A stretch of 34,105 nucleotides of DNA from Chitinophagaceae bacterium (GCA_025360525.1 JANYCA010000017.1:1-34105); one strand, 5' to 3'; counted from the first letter of the stretch, positions 14,118-22,748 are shown. Notes: generated by a model not told the origin, from the sequence alone. A program made the numbers and translations.

Positions 14118-15098
14118 TTGACAGAAACAATTATCAATTTAGAATCTGTTAACCCGATAGAATTTTTTGGTGTTAACAATGGCAAACTCGATATCCTAAA
14201 AAAGAAATTCCCCCTTCTAAAAATCCTAAGCCGGGGTACACAGGTAAAATTGAGTGGTTCACCCGAACAAATAGTAGATGCCAAAGAAAAGATTGACCTC
14301 ATTGTGCAATATATCGAACGTAACGGGCACATGAGTGAAAATTACTTTGAACAAATTTTAGGGGGCGACGACCAGCAAGCAGTAGATAATTTTATTGACC
14401 GAAACCCTAACGATGTGTTGGTATTTGGGCCCAATGGCAAAACCGTAAGGGCACGTACCGCTAATCAAAAAAGGATGGTATCAGCCGTTGATAAAAATGA
14501 TATTGTATTTGCAATTGGTCCTGCAGGTACAGGTAAAACATATACTGCAGTTGCGTTGGCAGTAAGAGCGCTAAAAAACAAATCTGTAAAGAAAATTATT
14601 TTAACAAGACCAGCAGTGGAAGCGGGCGAAAATTTAGGGTTTTTACCGGGCGATCTAAAAGAGAAAATTGATCCATATCTGCGTCCTCTTTATGATGCAT
14701 TGGATGATATGATACCTGCCGATAAATTAGGGTATTATATGACAACACGTACCATTGAAATTGCCCCTTTGGCTTACATGAGAGGCCGTACATTAGATCA
14801 TGCTTTTATTATTTTAGATGAGGCTCAAAATACCAACGATGGACAGTTGAAAATGTTTCTTACCCGTATAGGAGCCAATGCCAAAGCCATTATTACAGGT
14901 GATCCAACTCAAATTGATTTACCCAAAAACATGCGCAGCGGTATTGATAAGGCACTCCGCATTTTAAAAAATGTAGATGGTATAGCACACATTGAATTGG
15001 ATGAAGAAGATGTGGTTAGACACAAGTTGGTAAAGGCAATAATAAAGGCATACGATAAGGATAAAGAAAATGATCCCGGATTTGAAAGAAGAGGCTGA
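14118..15098 (+). CDS. phoH: PhoH-family P-loop ATPase (YbeZ/PhoL type)
   Basis: A 326-residue ATPase of the PhoH family, linked in other bacteria to RNA metabolism and ribosome maturation with YbeY. The N-terminal 110 residues form the KH-like extension of the YbeZ branch. Walker A is GPAGTGKT at 134-141; [20 protein letters not shown] follows, and Walker B is FIILDEAQN with Asp234-Glu235. [11 protein letters not shown] is the sensor-like motif. The frame begins at a TTG at 14118; the next ATG (residue 72) would remove the whole extension, so UUG initiation is the better choice. A hairpin terminator follows. Confidence 0.93.
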   Translation: MTETIINLESVNPIEFFGVNNGKLDILKKKFPLLKILSRGTQVKLSGSPEQIVDAKEKIDLIVQYIERNGHMSENYFEQILGGDDQQAVDNFIDRNPNDVLVFGPNGKTVRARTANQKRMVSAVDKNDIVFAIGPAGTGKTYTAVALAVRALKNKSVKKIILTRPAVEAGENLGFLPGDLKEKIDPYLRPLYDALDDMIPADKLGYYMTTRTIEIAPLAYMRGRTLDHAFIILDEAQNTNDGQLKMFLTRIGANAKAIITGDPTQIDLPKNMRSGIDKALRILKNVDGIAHIELDEEDVVRHKLVKAIIKAYDKDKENDPGFERRG

Positions 15099-15124
15099 TA
15101 TGGGGATGTTAAAAATAAATAGTA

Positions 15125-15149
15125 AGAGGCAACAGTTGCCTCTTTTTTT
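15125..15149 (+). terminator. Intrinsic terminator after phoH
   Basis: AGAGGCAAC (15125-15133) pairs perfectly with GTTGCCTCT (15135-15143) and is followed by T to 15149. The 9-bp stem is strong. Confidence 0.85.
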
Positions 15150-15217
15150 GTGCAGTTGCCTACCTGTTTCTTAACCTGATTTTTAAAAAGAAAAACATGT
15201 AAACATGAAAATAAATC

Positions 15218-15225
15218 TACTTTTG
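15218..15225 (+). promoter_or_regulatory. Putative -7 element for the Met-rich lipoprotein
   Basis: TACTTTTG fits TAnnTTTG and lies 17 nt before the ATG at 15242. No -33 box is clear at the expected spacing. Confidence 0.4.
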
Positions 15226-15241
15226 AAGAACAAAAAAAGTT

Positions 15242-15778
15242 ATGAAAAAATTATTAGTGGCATTTTCTGTGGCCGGTGTAATGGTATTAACGGGCAGCTG
15301 TAATAGCAGTAGTAACTCAGGGGGTAATCCCAAAGCCACTTTATTTGCCTTTTTTGATGCAATGACTAAAAAGGACATGGAAAGCGTGAGGAAATTAACC
15401 ACATCCGAAAGCAAAGGAATGATCGATATGATGCAGATGGGCATGAGTATGGCAAACGATAATTCAACATTTGCAAATTATGATAGGGTGAATATGGAAA
15501 TTGGAGACGCTGTAATTAATGGAGACGAGGCGACTGTTGTTACAAAAGAAAAAACTTCTGGCGAATTGGTGACCTTTTCTTTAAAAAAACAAGAAGGAAC
15601 CTGGAAAGTAGCTTTTGATATGGCAAGTATGATGCAAATGGCTACCGACAAAATGAAAGAGAAGGGAGTGAGTGCCGACAGTTTAAAGATGATGATGAAT
15701 GAAATGAACAATTTGAATATGGACAGTTTGCAAAAAGTATTGAAAGAAGGAATAAACGCCCTTGATTCTTCAAAGTAA
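15242..15778 (+). CDS. Met-rich DUF4878-like lipoprotein
   Basis: A 178-residue exported lipoprotein. The signal peptide MKKLLVAFSVAGVMVLTGSC ends at a lipobox Cys (residue 20), followed by a Ser/Asn/Gly linker. The domain after it (NPKATLFAFFDAMTKKDMES, then TKEKTSGELVTFSLKKQEGT and WKV) has the cone-shaped NTF2-like pattern of DUF4878. The second half is unusually rich in Met, including MIDMMQMGMSMAND, MASMMQMATDKMKEKG and MMMNEMNN. Whether the Met clusters bind copper or silver, or merely add flexibility, is unknown. The next gene is a smaller lipoprotein of similar design, but a terminator separates them. Confidence 0.75.
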   Translation: MKKLLVAFSVAGVMVLTGSCNSSSNSGGNPKATLFAFFDAMTKKDMESVRKLTTSESKGMIDMMQMGMSMANDNSTFANYDRVNMEIGDAVINGDEATVVTKEKTSGELVTFSLKKQEGTWKVAFDMASMMQMATDKMKEKGVSADSLKMMMNEMNNLNMDSLQKVLKEGINALDSSK

Positions 15779-15819
15779 GTTTGGCAAAGCTGTTAGAAAT
15801 ATGATTTTCATATTTTAAT

Positions 15820-15849
15820 AAAAAGCATTCTCGGAAAAGGATGCTTTTT
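15820..15849. terminator. Intrinsic terminator between two lipoprotein genes
   Basis: AAAAAGCAT (15820-15828) pairs with ATGCTTTTT (15841-15849) over a 12-nt loop. It is symmetrical enough to work in both directions. Confidence 0.7.
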
Positions 15850-15883
15850 ATTTTGCATTAAATAAAGATGTTTAACTTTAATT

Positions 15884-16291
15884 ATGAATCGTAGAATAGG
15901 CCTAATAATTTCCTGTGTACTGTTGTTTGCAGGATGCAGTAGTAAGAAGGAACTACCCAATACGGATATTGAAGTAGCCAAAGCTTTTGTAAAATATGTA
16001 TTGGAAAATAATTTTAACGAGGCATCTACCTTGGTTACAAATGATGCTGCCAATAACAGTTATTTAAAACAACTTGAAAATAGCCAGCAGTCAAAATGGT
16101 CGAAAGAAGAAGCGGAACAATACAAAAATGCAGATGTCATCATCTTCGAAGTAAGTAATGTTAATGATACCATTTCCATAATAAATTATGCAAACAGTTT
16201 CAAGGTGCAGGAAAAGAGTAAAGTAAAAGTCGTAAAAATTAATGGCCAGTGGATGGTAGATTTGAAATATACGTTTTCCAGAAATCTCTAA
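15884..16291 (+). CDS. Small DUF4878-like lipoprotein
   Basis: A 135-residue lipoprotein. The signal peptide MNRRIGLIISCVLLFAGC has a classical L-F-A-G-C lipobox (Cys18). The mature part (EVAKAFVKYVLENNFNEAST, then KINGQWMVDLKYTF) follows the same NTF2-like helix and strand plan as the preceding lipoprotein, so the two may be distant paralogues. The function is unknown. The crcB start follows 12 nt after its stop, suggesting a joint transcript with crcB and probably ppa. Confidence 0.7.
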   Translation: MNRRIGLIISCVLLFAGCSSKKELPNTDIEVAKAFVKYVLENNFNEASTLVTNDAANNSYLKQLENSQQSKWSKEEAEQYKNADVIIFEVSNVNDTISIINYANSFKVQEKSKVKVVKINGQWMVDLKYTFSRNL

Positions 16292-16303
16292 CCAAATTTC
16301 TAC

Positions 16304-16672
16304 ATGATAAAGAACTTCTTATTAATTGGTTTGGGAGGCGGTATTGGCAGCATGTGCAGGTATTCGGCCAGTCTGCTTTTGTTGAATAAATCGTTTCCGA
16401 TAGCCACCTTATTAATAAATATTACTGGCAGCTTTATCATTGGTTTGGTGGCAGCTTATGCATTAAAAAACGAATGGTTTGCTGCCAATTGGAAACTGTT
16501 TCTTGCAACAGGCATTTGCGGAGGGTTTACTACATTCTCTGCATTTTCGCTGGAAAATATACAATTGTTGCAGCAAGGAAAATATTTGTGGTCGTTGTTA
16601 TATATTACAACAAGCATTGTAATCGGCTTAACTGCCACTTTTTTCGGATATAAATTAATGCTATTAAATTAA
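16304..16672 (+). CDS. crcB: Fluoride channel CrcB/Fluc
   Basis: CrcB forms a dimeric channel that lets fluoride leave the cell. The 122-residue protein has four hydrophobic helices and the family motifs GLGGGIGSMCRYSASLLLL, then LLINITGSFIIGLV, then TGICGGFTTFSAFSLE carrying the conserved Phe and Ser/Thr track. The length is normal. No fluoride riboswitch was recognised in the 12-nt gap upstream. It is followed 23 nt later by inorganic pyrophosphatase, itself inhibited by fluoride, so the pairing makes functional sense. Confidence 0.95.
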   Translation: MIKNFLLIGLGGGIGSMCRYSASLLLLNKSFPIATLLINITGSFIIGLVAAYALKNEWFAANWKLFLATGICGGFTTFSAFSLENIQLLQQGKYLWSLLYITTSIVIGLTATFFGYKLMLLN

Positions 16673-16695
16673 TCATAAAATAAACTACAACAATC

Positions 16696-17238
16696 ATGTA
16701 CGTATTGCACCCTTGGCATGGCGCCCATTATGGTGATAAATCACCTGAAAAAGTAAACGCACTTATTGAAATATCTCAGGGATCCCGGGCTAAGTATGAA
16801 ATAGATAAAGCCACCGGGTTATTAATTTTAGACAGGGTTATTTATTCTTCTTTCCACTACCCGGTTAATTATGGTTTTATTCCGCAAACATTGGGAGAGG
16901 ATGGTGATCCATTGGATATACTGGTTATCTGTAGTGAAAGTATTCAGCCTTTGTGCCTGGTTCAGGCAACGGTTATCGGCAACATGCAAATGATTGATAA
17001 TGGTGAAAAAGATGATAAAATTATTGCTGTTGCTACCGAAGATCCAACAGTAAATCATTTTACCAATGTAAATGAGTTACCCAAGCATTTTGTAGCAGTA
17101 TTAAAAAATTATTTTGAAAACTACAAAGTATTAGAAAACAAACTGGTGGAAATTGATGAATTCCAGGATAAGGAAGCTGCCTACCTTGTTATTAATAAAG
17201 CTATTGAGTTTTATACCGCTACTTATCCCAAAAAATAA
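16696..17238 (+). CDS. ppa: Inorganic pyrophosphatase, family I
   Basis: Cytoplasmic enzyme hydrolysing pyrophosphate to phosphate, which drives biosynthetic reactions. The 180-residue protein has the family I features: E-I-x-x-G-S-R-A-K-Y-E near residues 26-36, then HYPVNYGFIPQTLGEDGDPL and DILV, which contain the D-x-D-P-x-D metal-binding signature, and KDDKIIAVATEDP with further metal-site acids. It begins 23 nt after crcB. Fluoride is a potent inhibitor of family I enzymes, so co-expression with the fluoride channel would be protective (inference). Confidence 0.95.
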   Translation: MYVLHPWHGAHYGDKSPEKVNALIEISQGSRAKYEIDKATGLLILDRVIYSSFHYPVNYGFIPQTLGEDGDPLDILVICSESIQPLCLVQATVIGNMQMIDNGEKDDKIIAVATEDPTVNHFTNVNELPKHFVAVLKNYFENYKVLENKLVEIDEFQDKEAAYLVINKAIEFYTATYPKK

Positions 17239-17253
17239 CTGTACTTAAAATAT

Positions 17254-17688
17254 ATGAAAATGGATATCCAGACGATATTGATAGTAATACTGATAGGTAT
17301 TGCAGCCGGAATGCTCGGGGGGCTTGTCGGTGTGGGTGGGGGCATTATCATAGTTCCTTCACTTATATTTTTCCTTGGATTTTCCCAACATTCGGCACAG
17401 GGTACTTCTCTTGGTTTAATTTTATTACCGGTTGGTATACTAGGTGTGTTGCAATATTATAAACAAGGACATGTTGATATAAAAGTAGCCTGTATACTTG
17501 CCGTTGGTTTTTTGGCAGGTAATTATTTTGGGAGCAAAGTGGCATTGAGTCTTTCGGAACAGACAGTAAAAAAAGCATTTGCTGTTTTTATGATTATCGT
17601 GGCAGTTAAGATGTTGGTTTTTGACAAAAAAGTAGCAGAAAAGCACCCGGTTACTAAGCTTGAAAAACTAGCAGATAAAACTACCTAA
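17254..17688 (+). CDS. TauE/SafE-family membrane protein, half-length
   Basis: A 144-residue membrane protein with four hydrophobic segments. The first half-repeat is clear: GIAAGMLGGLVGVGGGIIIV followed by PSLIFFLGFSQHSAQGTSLG. Full TauE/SafE sulfite or sulfonate exporters have two such repeats and about 250 residues, so this is a single-repeat form. It ends in a charged tail (DKKVAEKHPVTKLEKLADKT) with no broken second half downstream, so a genuine short version that dimerises is more likely than truncation. The substrate is unknown. It is 15 nt after ppa and closes the operon before a terminator. Confidence 0.82.
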   Translation: MKMDIQTILIVILIGIAAGMLGGLVGVGGGIIIVPSLIFFLGFSQHSAQGTSLGLILLPVGILGVLQYYKQGHVDIKVACILAVGFLAGNYFGSKVALSLSEQTVKKAFAVFMIIVAVKMLVFDKKVAEKHPVTKLEKLADKTT

Positions 17689-17708
17689 AAAAATTCAACT
17701 TAAAAAAG

Positions 17709-17742
17709 CTCAGGGCATTGCGTAACAGTGTCCTGAGTTTTT
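17709..17742 (+). terminator. Intrinsic terminator after the TauE-type gene
   Basis: CTCAGG (17709-17714) pairs with CCTGAG (17732-17737), with an additional inner CA/TG pair, and is followed by T to 17742. The remaining 200 bases to miaB contain no ORF. Confidence 0.7.
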
Positions 17743-17956
17743 ATTTTAGACGCTTCCTAATGTTTAGGTATTTATAGGCTCAGCCGAACATCTAAACCAT
17801 TCTAACTAATTATTGGAGACTGATTTTTAAGCAATGTAGTTAGTAAGCCAACAATAAGCCAGTCAATTCTTCCATCTTGCCCGTTCCTGCAATTTCTTTT
17901 CCTTATTTAACAAACGTAGGTTACTGTCAATCTGTCCGCAGTATAGCTTAAATACC

Positions 17957-17964
17957 TATTTTTG
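17957..17964 (+). promoter_or_regulatory. Putative -7 element for miaB
   Basis: TATTTTTG fits TAnnTTTG and ends 12 nt before the ATG at 17977. That spacing implies a very short leader. The -33 region is not obvious. Confidence 0.3.
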
Positions 17965-17976
17965 CAGTCAATTTTT

Positions 17977-19419
17977 ATGATGGAACTGTTACAAACGCTC
18001 AATACCAAACAACACGATGAAAGGAGGCAGGGAGAGGCGTTTTCGCCAAATACCGTATTAGAAACGCCTTTTAAAAAGCACTTTTATATTGAAAGTTATG
18101 GCTGTGCAATGAACTTTGCAGATAGTGAAGTGGTGGCAGCTATTTTGCAAAGTAATGGTTTTGGTGCCACCAAAATTCTGGAGGAAGCAGACCTTGTTTT
18201 GGTTAATACCTGTTCTATCAGGGAAAAGGCAGAAGCTACCGTTCGTAAAAGATTAACAGAATTTCGTAAATTAAAAAAAGCTAACCCGGGAATGCTTGTG
18301 GGTGTTTTGGGTTGTATGGCGGAACGGCTTAAAGAAAAATTTTTGCAGGAAGAAAAATTGGTTGACTTAGTGGTTGGTCCGGATGCATACCGTACTTTAC
18401 CGGGTTTGATACAGGAAGCAGAAACAGGCCAAAAAGCAGTAAACGTGTTGCTAAGCCGGGAAGAAACGTATGCAGATATTGCTCCAGTAAGGCTCAACAG
18501 CAATGGCGTTAATGCTTTTGTAAGTATCATGAGGGGCTGTAATAATATGTGTTCATTTTGTGTGGTTCCTTTCACAAGGGGCAGAGAGCGAAGCAGGGAT
18601 GCCAATAGTATTATAGAGGAATGTGTCGATTTAGTCAACAACGGTTACAAAGAGGTTACTTTACTTGGGCAAAACGTGGATAGTTATTATTGGACAGCCT
18701 CCCCCAACCCCTCCAAAGGAGGGATTTATGAAGCGCCTGTAACCTTTGCAAAGTTGCTGGAGAGAGTTGCGTTGATCAATCCTTTGTTAAGGGTTCGGTT
18801 TTCTACTTCTCATCCCAAAGATATTACCGATGAGGTGCTTTTTACCATTGCCAAATATGATAATATCTGTAATTATATTCACCTGCCGGTACAAAGCGGC
18901 AGCAGCAGGGTATTGCAAATGATGAACCGGACTTATACCAGGGAATGGTATATAGCCAAGGTAAACAGGATAAGGGAAATTATACCAGACTGTGGTTTAT
19001 CTACCGATATGATTACGGGTTTTTGTACAGAAACGGAAGAAGACCACCAGCAATCACTCAGTCTGATGGAATATTGTAAATACGATCTCGCCTATATGTA
19101 CTTTTATAGTGAAAGGCCGGGAACCCTTGCTGCCAGGCGCTTTAAGGATGATGTGCCTGAAGAGGTAAAAAAGAGAAGATTGCAGGAGATGATTGACTTA
19201 TATCGGGGACATTCCTTGGCCAGCATGCAAAAAGATGTAGGAAAAACTTTCAACGTATTAATAGAAGGTGCTTCCAAAAAAAATGCCGACCAGTTATATG
19301 GAAGAAACGATCAAAACAAAGTGGTTGTTTTTCCTAAAGGCACGCAAAAAAAAGGCGAATACGTATTTATTAAAGTGAGTGCATGTACGGCGGGAACGTT
19401 ATTGGGAGAAGTTGAATAA
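17977..19419 (+). CDS. miaB: tRNA-2-methylthio-N6-dimethylallyladenosine synthase MiaB
   Basis: A radical-SAM methylthiotransferase that converts i6A37 to ms2i6A37 in tRNAs reading UNN codons. The N-terminal cluster Cys are in [24 protein letters not shown] and [11 protein letters not shown]. The radical-SAM CxxxCxxC is [20 protein letters not shown]-terminal TRAM domain follows ([20 protein letters not shown], then VVFPKG). Length and order are normal except for a loop after [11 protein letters not shown] that reads [15 protein letters not shown], encoded by an inserted palindromic repeat. The ATG at 17977 (or 17980) is preferred over the in-frame TTG at 17962. Confidence 0.95.
   Translation: MMELLQTLNTKQHDERRQGEAFSPNTVLETPFKKHFYIESYGCAMNFADSEVVAAILQSNGFGATKILEEADLVLVNTCSIREKAEATVRKRLTEFRKLKKANPGMLVGVLGCMAERLKEKFLQEEKLVDLVVGPDAYRTLPGLIQEAETGQKAVNVLLSREETYADIAPVRLNSNGVNAFVSIMRGCNNMCSFCVVPFTRGRERSRDANSIIEECVDLVNNGYKEVTLLGQNVDSYYWTASPNPSKGGIYEAPVTFAKLLERVALINPLLRVRFSTSHPKDITDEVLFTIAKYDNICNYIHLPVQSGSSRVLQMMNRTYTREWYIAKVNRIREIIPDCGLSTDMITGFCTETEEDHQQSLSLMEYCKYDLAYMYFYSERPGTLAARRFKDDVPEEVKKRRLQEMIDLYRGHSLASMQKDVGKTFNVLIEGASKKNADQLYGRNDQNKVVVFPKGTQKKGEYVFIKVSACTAGTLLGEVE
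18709..18723. repeat. Palindromic REP-like repeat translated in frame inside miaB
   Basis: CCCTCC AAA GGAGGG is a perfect 6-bp hairpin within miaB, preceded by CCTCCCCCAA. It encodes Pro-Ser-Lys-Gly-Gly in a loop where other MiaB proteins have a short acidic linker. It resembles the C-rich extragenic repeat at 9057. Confidence 0.7.
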
Positions 19420-19458
19420 ATAGTAAACCAAAGAGTTGAACAGGAAATCAGTTTTCTA

Positions 19459-19491
19459 AAAAATCGAAATAATTATTTTTTTTCGATTTTT
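19459..19491 (+). terminator. Intrinsic terminator after miaB
   Basis: AAAAATCGAAA (19459-19469) pairs with TTTCGATTTTT (19481-19491) over an 11-nt loop. The stem is AT-rich, so partial read-through into the next gene is plausible. Confidence 0.6.
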
Positions 19492-19566
19492 AATAACTGA
19501 ATATGAATTATATAAAAATTAACCCTGTTTTAAACAGGAAATTGTATACTTTTTAGCGCATTAATA

Positions 19567-20811
19567 ATGGATTTACAATCAATCAAAAACAGATTTGCCA
19601 TCATTGGTAATTCAACAGCTCTTAATCATGCACTAAATGTGGCCACACAGGTAGCCAACACCGATTTAAGTGTATTGATAAATGGAGAGAGTGGCGTTGG
19701 TAAGGAGGTATTCTCACAAATAATTCATGCACTTAGTGCCCGAAAGCACAATCCGTTTATTGCGGTAAACTGCGGCGCCATTCCAGAAGGCACCATCGAC
19801 TCTGAATTGTTTGGTCACGAAAAAGGTTCTTTTACCGGGGCCTTTGATAGCCGCAAGGGTTATTTTGAAACAGTAAGTGGCGGTACTATTTTCCTGGATG
19901 AAATTGGTGAATTACCCTTAGGTACCCAAGCCCGTTTATTAAGGGTACTGGAAACAGGCGAATACATCCGGGTGGGTAGCAGTAAAGTTCAAAAAACAGA
20001 TGTTAGGGTAATAGCAGCAACTAATAGAGAACTGCTTGAATTTGCCCAGTCAGGTAGGTTTAGAGAAGATTTATATTACCGTTTAAATACAGTGCCTATC
20101 AGGGTTCCGGCATTAAGAGATAGAAAGGAAGATATACCGCTGTTGTTTAGGAAATTTGCCGCCGACTTTGCAGATAAATACAAGACTACGCCTGTACAAC
20201 TCGATGATGATGCCAAAAAATTATTGATGAATTACACCTGGCCAGGCAATGTAAGGGAGTTGAAAAATATTGCAGAACAGATGTCTGTGCTATCTACCAA
20301 TAAATTAATTAAGGCAGGCGAACTGCAACAGTTTTTACCGGAAAATAATTTCAACAGATTGCCGGTATTGGTAAGTGGAAAAGGTGCCGTATCGCACCAG
20401 GAATTTGCCAACGAAAGAGAGATATTATACAAGCTATTTTTCGACATGAAAAAGGATGTAACCGAATTGAAGAAAATGTTTTTTGATCTGTTACAAAATC
20501 CTTCGCTGGCGCAACGTATACCTGTATACAATAACCTAGATACAATGTTACCCGAATATAATAATAAACCTTCAGTATCCGGCCCAAATTACGGACAGTC
20601 CAACCAGCCGGTTTATATCAACCAAAATGGCGAAGACATTCATCATTTGGATGCTGTGGAAGAATCGCTGAGCATCATGGATAAAGAGAAAGAACTTATC
20701 ATAAAAGCATTAAAAAAACACAGAGGTAAACGCAAAGATGCATCTGCAGATTTGGGTATTAGCGAAAGAACTTTGTACAGGAAATTAAAAGAATATGATA
20801 TTGAGGAATAA
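19567..20811 (+). CDS. Sigma-54-dependent transcriptional activator without a receiver domain
   Basis: A 414-residue enhancer-binding protein that would remodel sigma-54 RNA polymerase with ATP. The AAA+ domain starts almost at residue 1. Walker A is GESGVGKE (40-47). The sigma-54 contact loop reads EKGSFTGAFD, with GSFTGA (87-92) in place of GAFTGA. Walker B is GGTIFLDEIGE with Asp111-Glu112. The C-terminal Fis-type HTH is KHRGKRKDASADLGISERTL and onward. Between them lies an Asn/Pro-rich linker (about 290-365). There is no receiver, GAF or PAS sensor, so control must come from expression level or a partner. lptE, an envelope gene, follows directly. Confidence 0.9.
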   Translation: MDLQSIKNRFAIIGNSTALNHALNVATQVANTDLSVLINGESGVGKEVFSQIIHALSARKHNPFIAVNCGAIPEGTIDSELFGHEKGSFTGAFDSRKGYFETVSGGTIFLDEIGELPLGTQARLLRVLETGEYIRVGSSKVQKTDVRVIAATNRELLEFAQSGRFREDLYYRLNTVPIRVPALRDRKEDIPLLFRKFAADFADKYKTTPVQLDDDAKKLLMNYTWPGNVRELKNIAEQMSVLSTNKLIKAGELQQFLPENNFNRLPVLVSGKGAVSHQEFANEREILYKLFFDMKKDVTELKKMFFDLLQNPSLAQRIPVYNNLDTMLPEYNNKPSVSGPNYGQSNQPVYINQNGEDIHHLDAVEESLSIMDKEKELIIKALKKHRGKRKDASADLGISERTLYRKLKEYDIEE

Positions 20812-20869
20812 TCACTACTGTGCTGATGAAATACAAATTATAAAAGTCAAAAAAAGAGACACTGTTGAA

Positions 20870-21415
20870 ATGATAATATTTTCTGGTATTAAGTTTAGTG
20901 GCAGTAAAAAAGCAGTACGGTTAATTGGCGGTATACTGCTGCTGTTTATTTTTTCTTTTGCTACCTGCAAATACTCTTTAAAAGATACTTCTCCCATTCC
21001 GGAGGAAATAAAAACGTTCCGGGTTAATTATCTGGAGAATAGAGCCCGTTATATAAATCCACAGCTTAGCCCACAGATTACCGAAAGGGTAAAACAGAAG
21101 ATTATTGGTAATACCAGGCTTCGGCAAACCAACGATGACAATGCCCATTACGACATTAGCGGTTATGTGTCTGACTACACCGTTACCACCACCGGTATTT
21201 CCGGCAATACGCCCAGCAACAACCGTTTATCAGTGTCGTTTCACCTTATTTTTAAAAATAATCTTGATGAGAAAAAAAATTTTGAAACTGATTTGTCCAA
21301 TACTTTCGATTTTAATGCCAACAAATCACTTTCTGAAGCTGAAAGTGGACTGAATGAAGATATCATTAAGAATATTGTAGATGCTATTTTTAATAAAATA
21401 TTTTCCAACTGGTAA
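20870..21415 (+). CDS. lptE: LptE-family LPS assembly lipoprotein
   Basis: LptE plugs the LptD barrel that inserts lipopolysaccharide into the outer membrane. The 181-residue product begins at the ATG at 20870; an in-frame ATG at 20795 lies inside the previous gene and would put the hydrophobic signal far from the terminus. The signal IGGILLLFIFSFATC ends at a Cys in a weak lipobox (Thr at -1). It is followed by the Bacteroidota LptE pattern KYSLKDTSPIPEEIKTFRVN and YLENRARYINPQLSPQITER, then YDISGYVSDYTVTTTGIS. The length is normal. It lies in the activator - lptE - acidic protein - secG block. Confidence 0.85.
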   Translation: MIIFSGIKFSGSKKAVRLIGGILLLFIFSFATCKYSLKDTSPIPEEIKTFRVNYLENRARYINPQLSPQITERVKQKIIGNTRLRQTNDDNAHYDISGYVSDYTVTTTGISGNTPSNNRLSVSFHLIFKNNLDEKKNFETDLSNTFDFNANKSLSEAESGLNEDIIKNIVDAIFNKIFSNW

Positions 21416-21559
21416 ATCAGTGCTCGGTTTAAAATAGATAATGGAAATGTAAATGCGCAGGGCTTAAATTTTGACCAGTTATCATCCACCATTTACACTT
21501 AACTTAACACTTGTTTAAAGGCTTAAAACGGAAAGCTTTTTTTAATTTAGATTTGATTT

Positions 21560-22747
21560 ATGGATAATTACAACCAGCTTTTTCAATCCATCTTTAAAAA
21601 AGAAATGGGTGCAATCGATACCCTTGATATAGTAGAAGATACAACAGCAACTTACCCGTATTTTACGCCAGCTCAATTTTTCCTGCTATATCTGTCCGAT
21701 AAAGAATCTCCTGCTTATGTAGCGCAGGCAAAAAAAACCGGAATACTCATTAATAACAATTACTGGCTCAATTATTTGCTTTTAGCGCCTGGTGACAATA
21801 AAGAAGTAGCTGCACCGAACGAAGTTTCGGGTAATATCGAAACAATAGTTACCCAATGTGACACGGATGAACCCGGTTCTATTATTAATGATGCAGCTGC
21901 ACAGAATGAACTGGAGGCAAATGCTTTATTAAGTGAGCCTTTTGTTATAAATGAAGAAATAATAATTATTTCAGAAGGTACAGATCAGCAACTGCAGGAA
22001 GCTATTGAAATACCCCAAGCCATTAATAGTGTTGATGAAAGGGATCAAACCCATGAATTATCACCTGCAGCACCAGCCGATGTTATTCTGGTTGAAGATT
22101 TAATGCTGGATCAATCTGTTATGCAAGAGGTGGTTGTAGAAGATGAATTGGCTGAAGACTTTGGTTCATCAACAAACGATACGGAAGTGGCTGAAATTAA
22201 AGCGTCTACCGAAGAGATTGTTTCTGTTACAGAAGCGCAACAGCCGACAGATGTAAATATTGTATTAACTGATGAAACAGCCGTAACAAATAATATTGAA
22301 AATGAAGCGCCTTTACATATTCCTTTTAATATTAGCAAGGAGCCGGTAACAGAAGACAGCATTACTTTTGAGCCGCTGCATACGTCAGATTATTTTGCCA
22401 GCGTAGGTATTAAACTTTCCGAAGAAGCCAAGCCGGTAGACAGGCTCGGACAACAAATGAAAAGTTTTACCGAATGGTTAAAAACAATGAAAAAGATACA
22501 TGCAGATCAATTTGCAGAAACCGGCAGTGCGCCTCAATCTGCGGCACAAACAAATGAGCAGCATATCCAGCAATTGGCAGAAGCATCCAATAAAGAAGGT
22601 GATGTAGTAACCGAAGCCATGGCCGATGTGTTGGTACAGCAGGGAAGGGTAGGCAAAGCCCTGGCGGTACTTGAAAAATTAAGTTTGCTCAATCCCGGTA
22701 AAATCGCTTACTTTGCCGCCAAAATTAATCAATTAAAAGAGCTGTAA
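21560..22747 (+). CDS. Conserved-position acidic protein between lptE and secG, function unknown
   Basis: A 395-residue protein in three parts. Residues 1-80 are folded-looking (MDNYNQLFQSIFKKEMGAID, then FTPAQFFLLYLSDKESPAYV, then NYWLNYLLLAP). Residues about 80-300 are a low-complexity acidic stretch rich in Glu, Asp, Thr, Val and Ala, likely disordered. The last 95 residues are helical (SFTEWLKTMKKIHADQFAET, then VTEAMADVLVQQGRVGKALA and VLEKLSLLNPGKIAYFAAKI), which looks like one TPR-type helix pair. No signal peptide or membrane segment is seen. It abuts secG by one base, so it is translationally coupled to a secretion gene. I do not recognise a characterised family. Confidence 0.75.
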   Translation: MDNYNQLFQSIFKKEMGAIDTLDIVEDTTATYPYFTPAQFFLLYLSDKESPAYVAQAKKTGILINNNYWLNYLLLAPGDNKEVAAPNEVSGNIETIVTQCDTDEPGSIINDAAAQNELEANALLSEPFVINEEIIIISEGTDQQLQEAIEIPQAINSVDERDQTHELSPAAPADVILVEDLMLDQSVMQEVVVEDELAEDFGSSTNDTEVAEIKASTEEIVSVTEAQQPTDVNIVLTDETAVTNNIENEAPLHIPFNISKEPVTEDSITFEPLHTSDYFASVGIKLSEEAKPVDRLGQQMKSFTEWLKTMKKIHADQFAETGSAPQSAAQTNEQHIQQLAEASNKEGDVVTEAMADVLVQQGRVGKALAVLEKLSLLNPGKIAYFAAKINQLKEL

Positions 22748-22748
22748 T

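Noticed and set aside
21105..21353. Second frame overlapping lptE on the same strand
   Set aside because: It is a Thr/Pro-rich shadow of lptE with no recognisable family.
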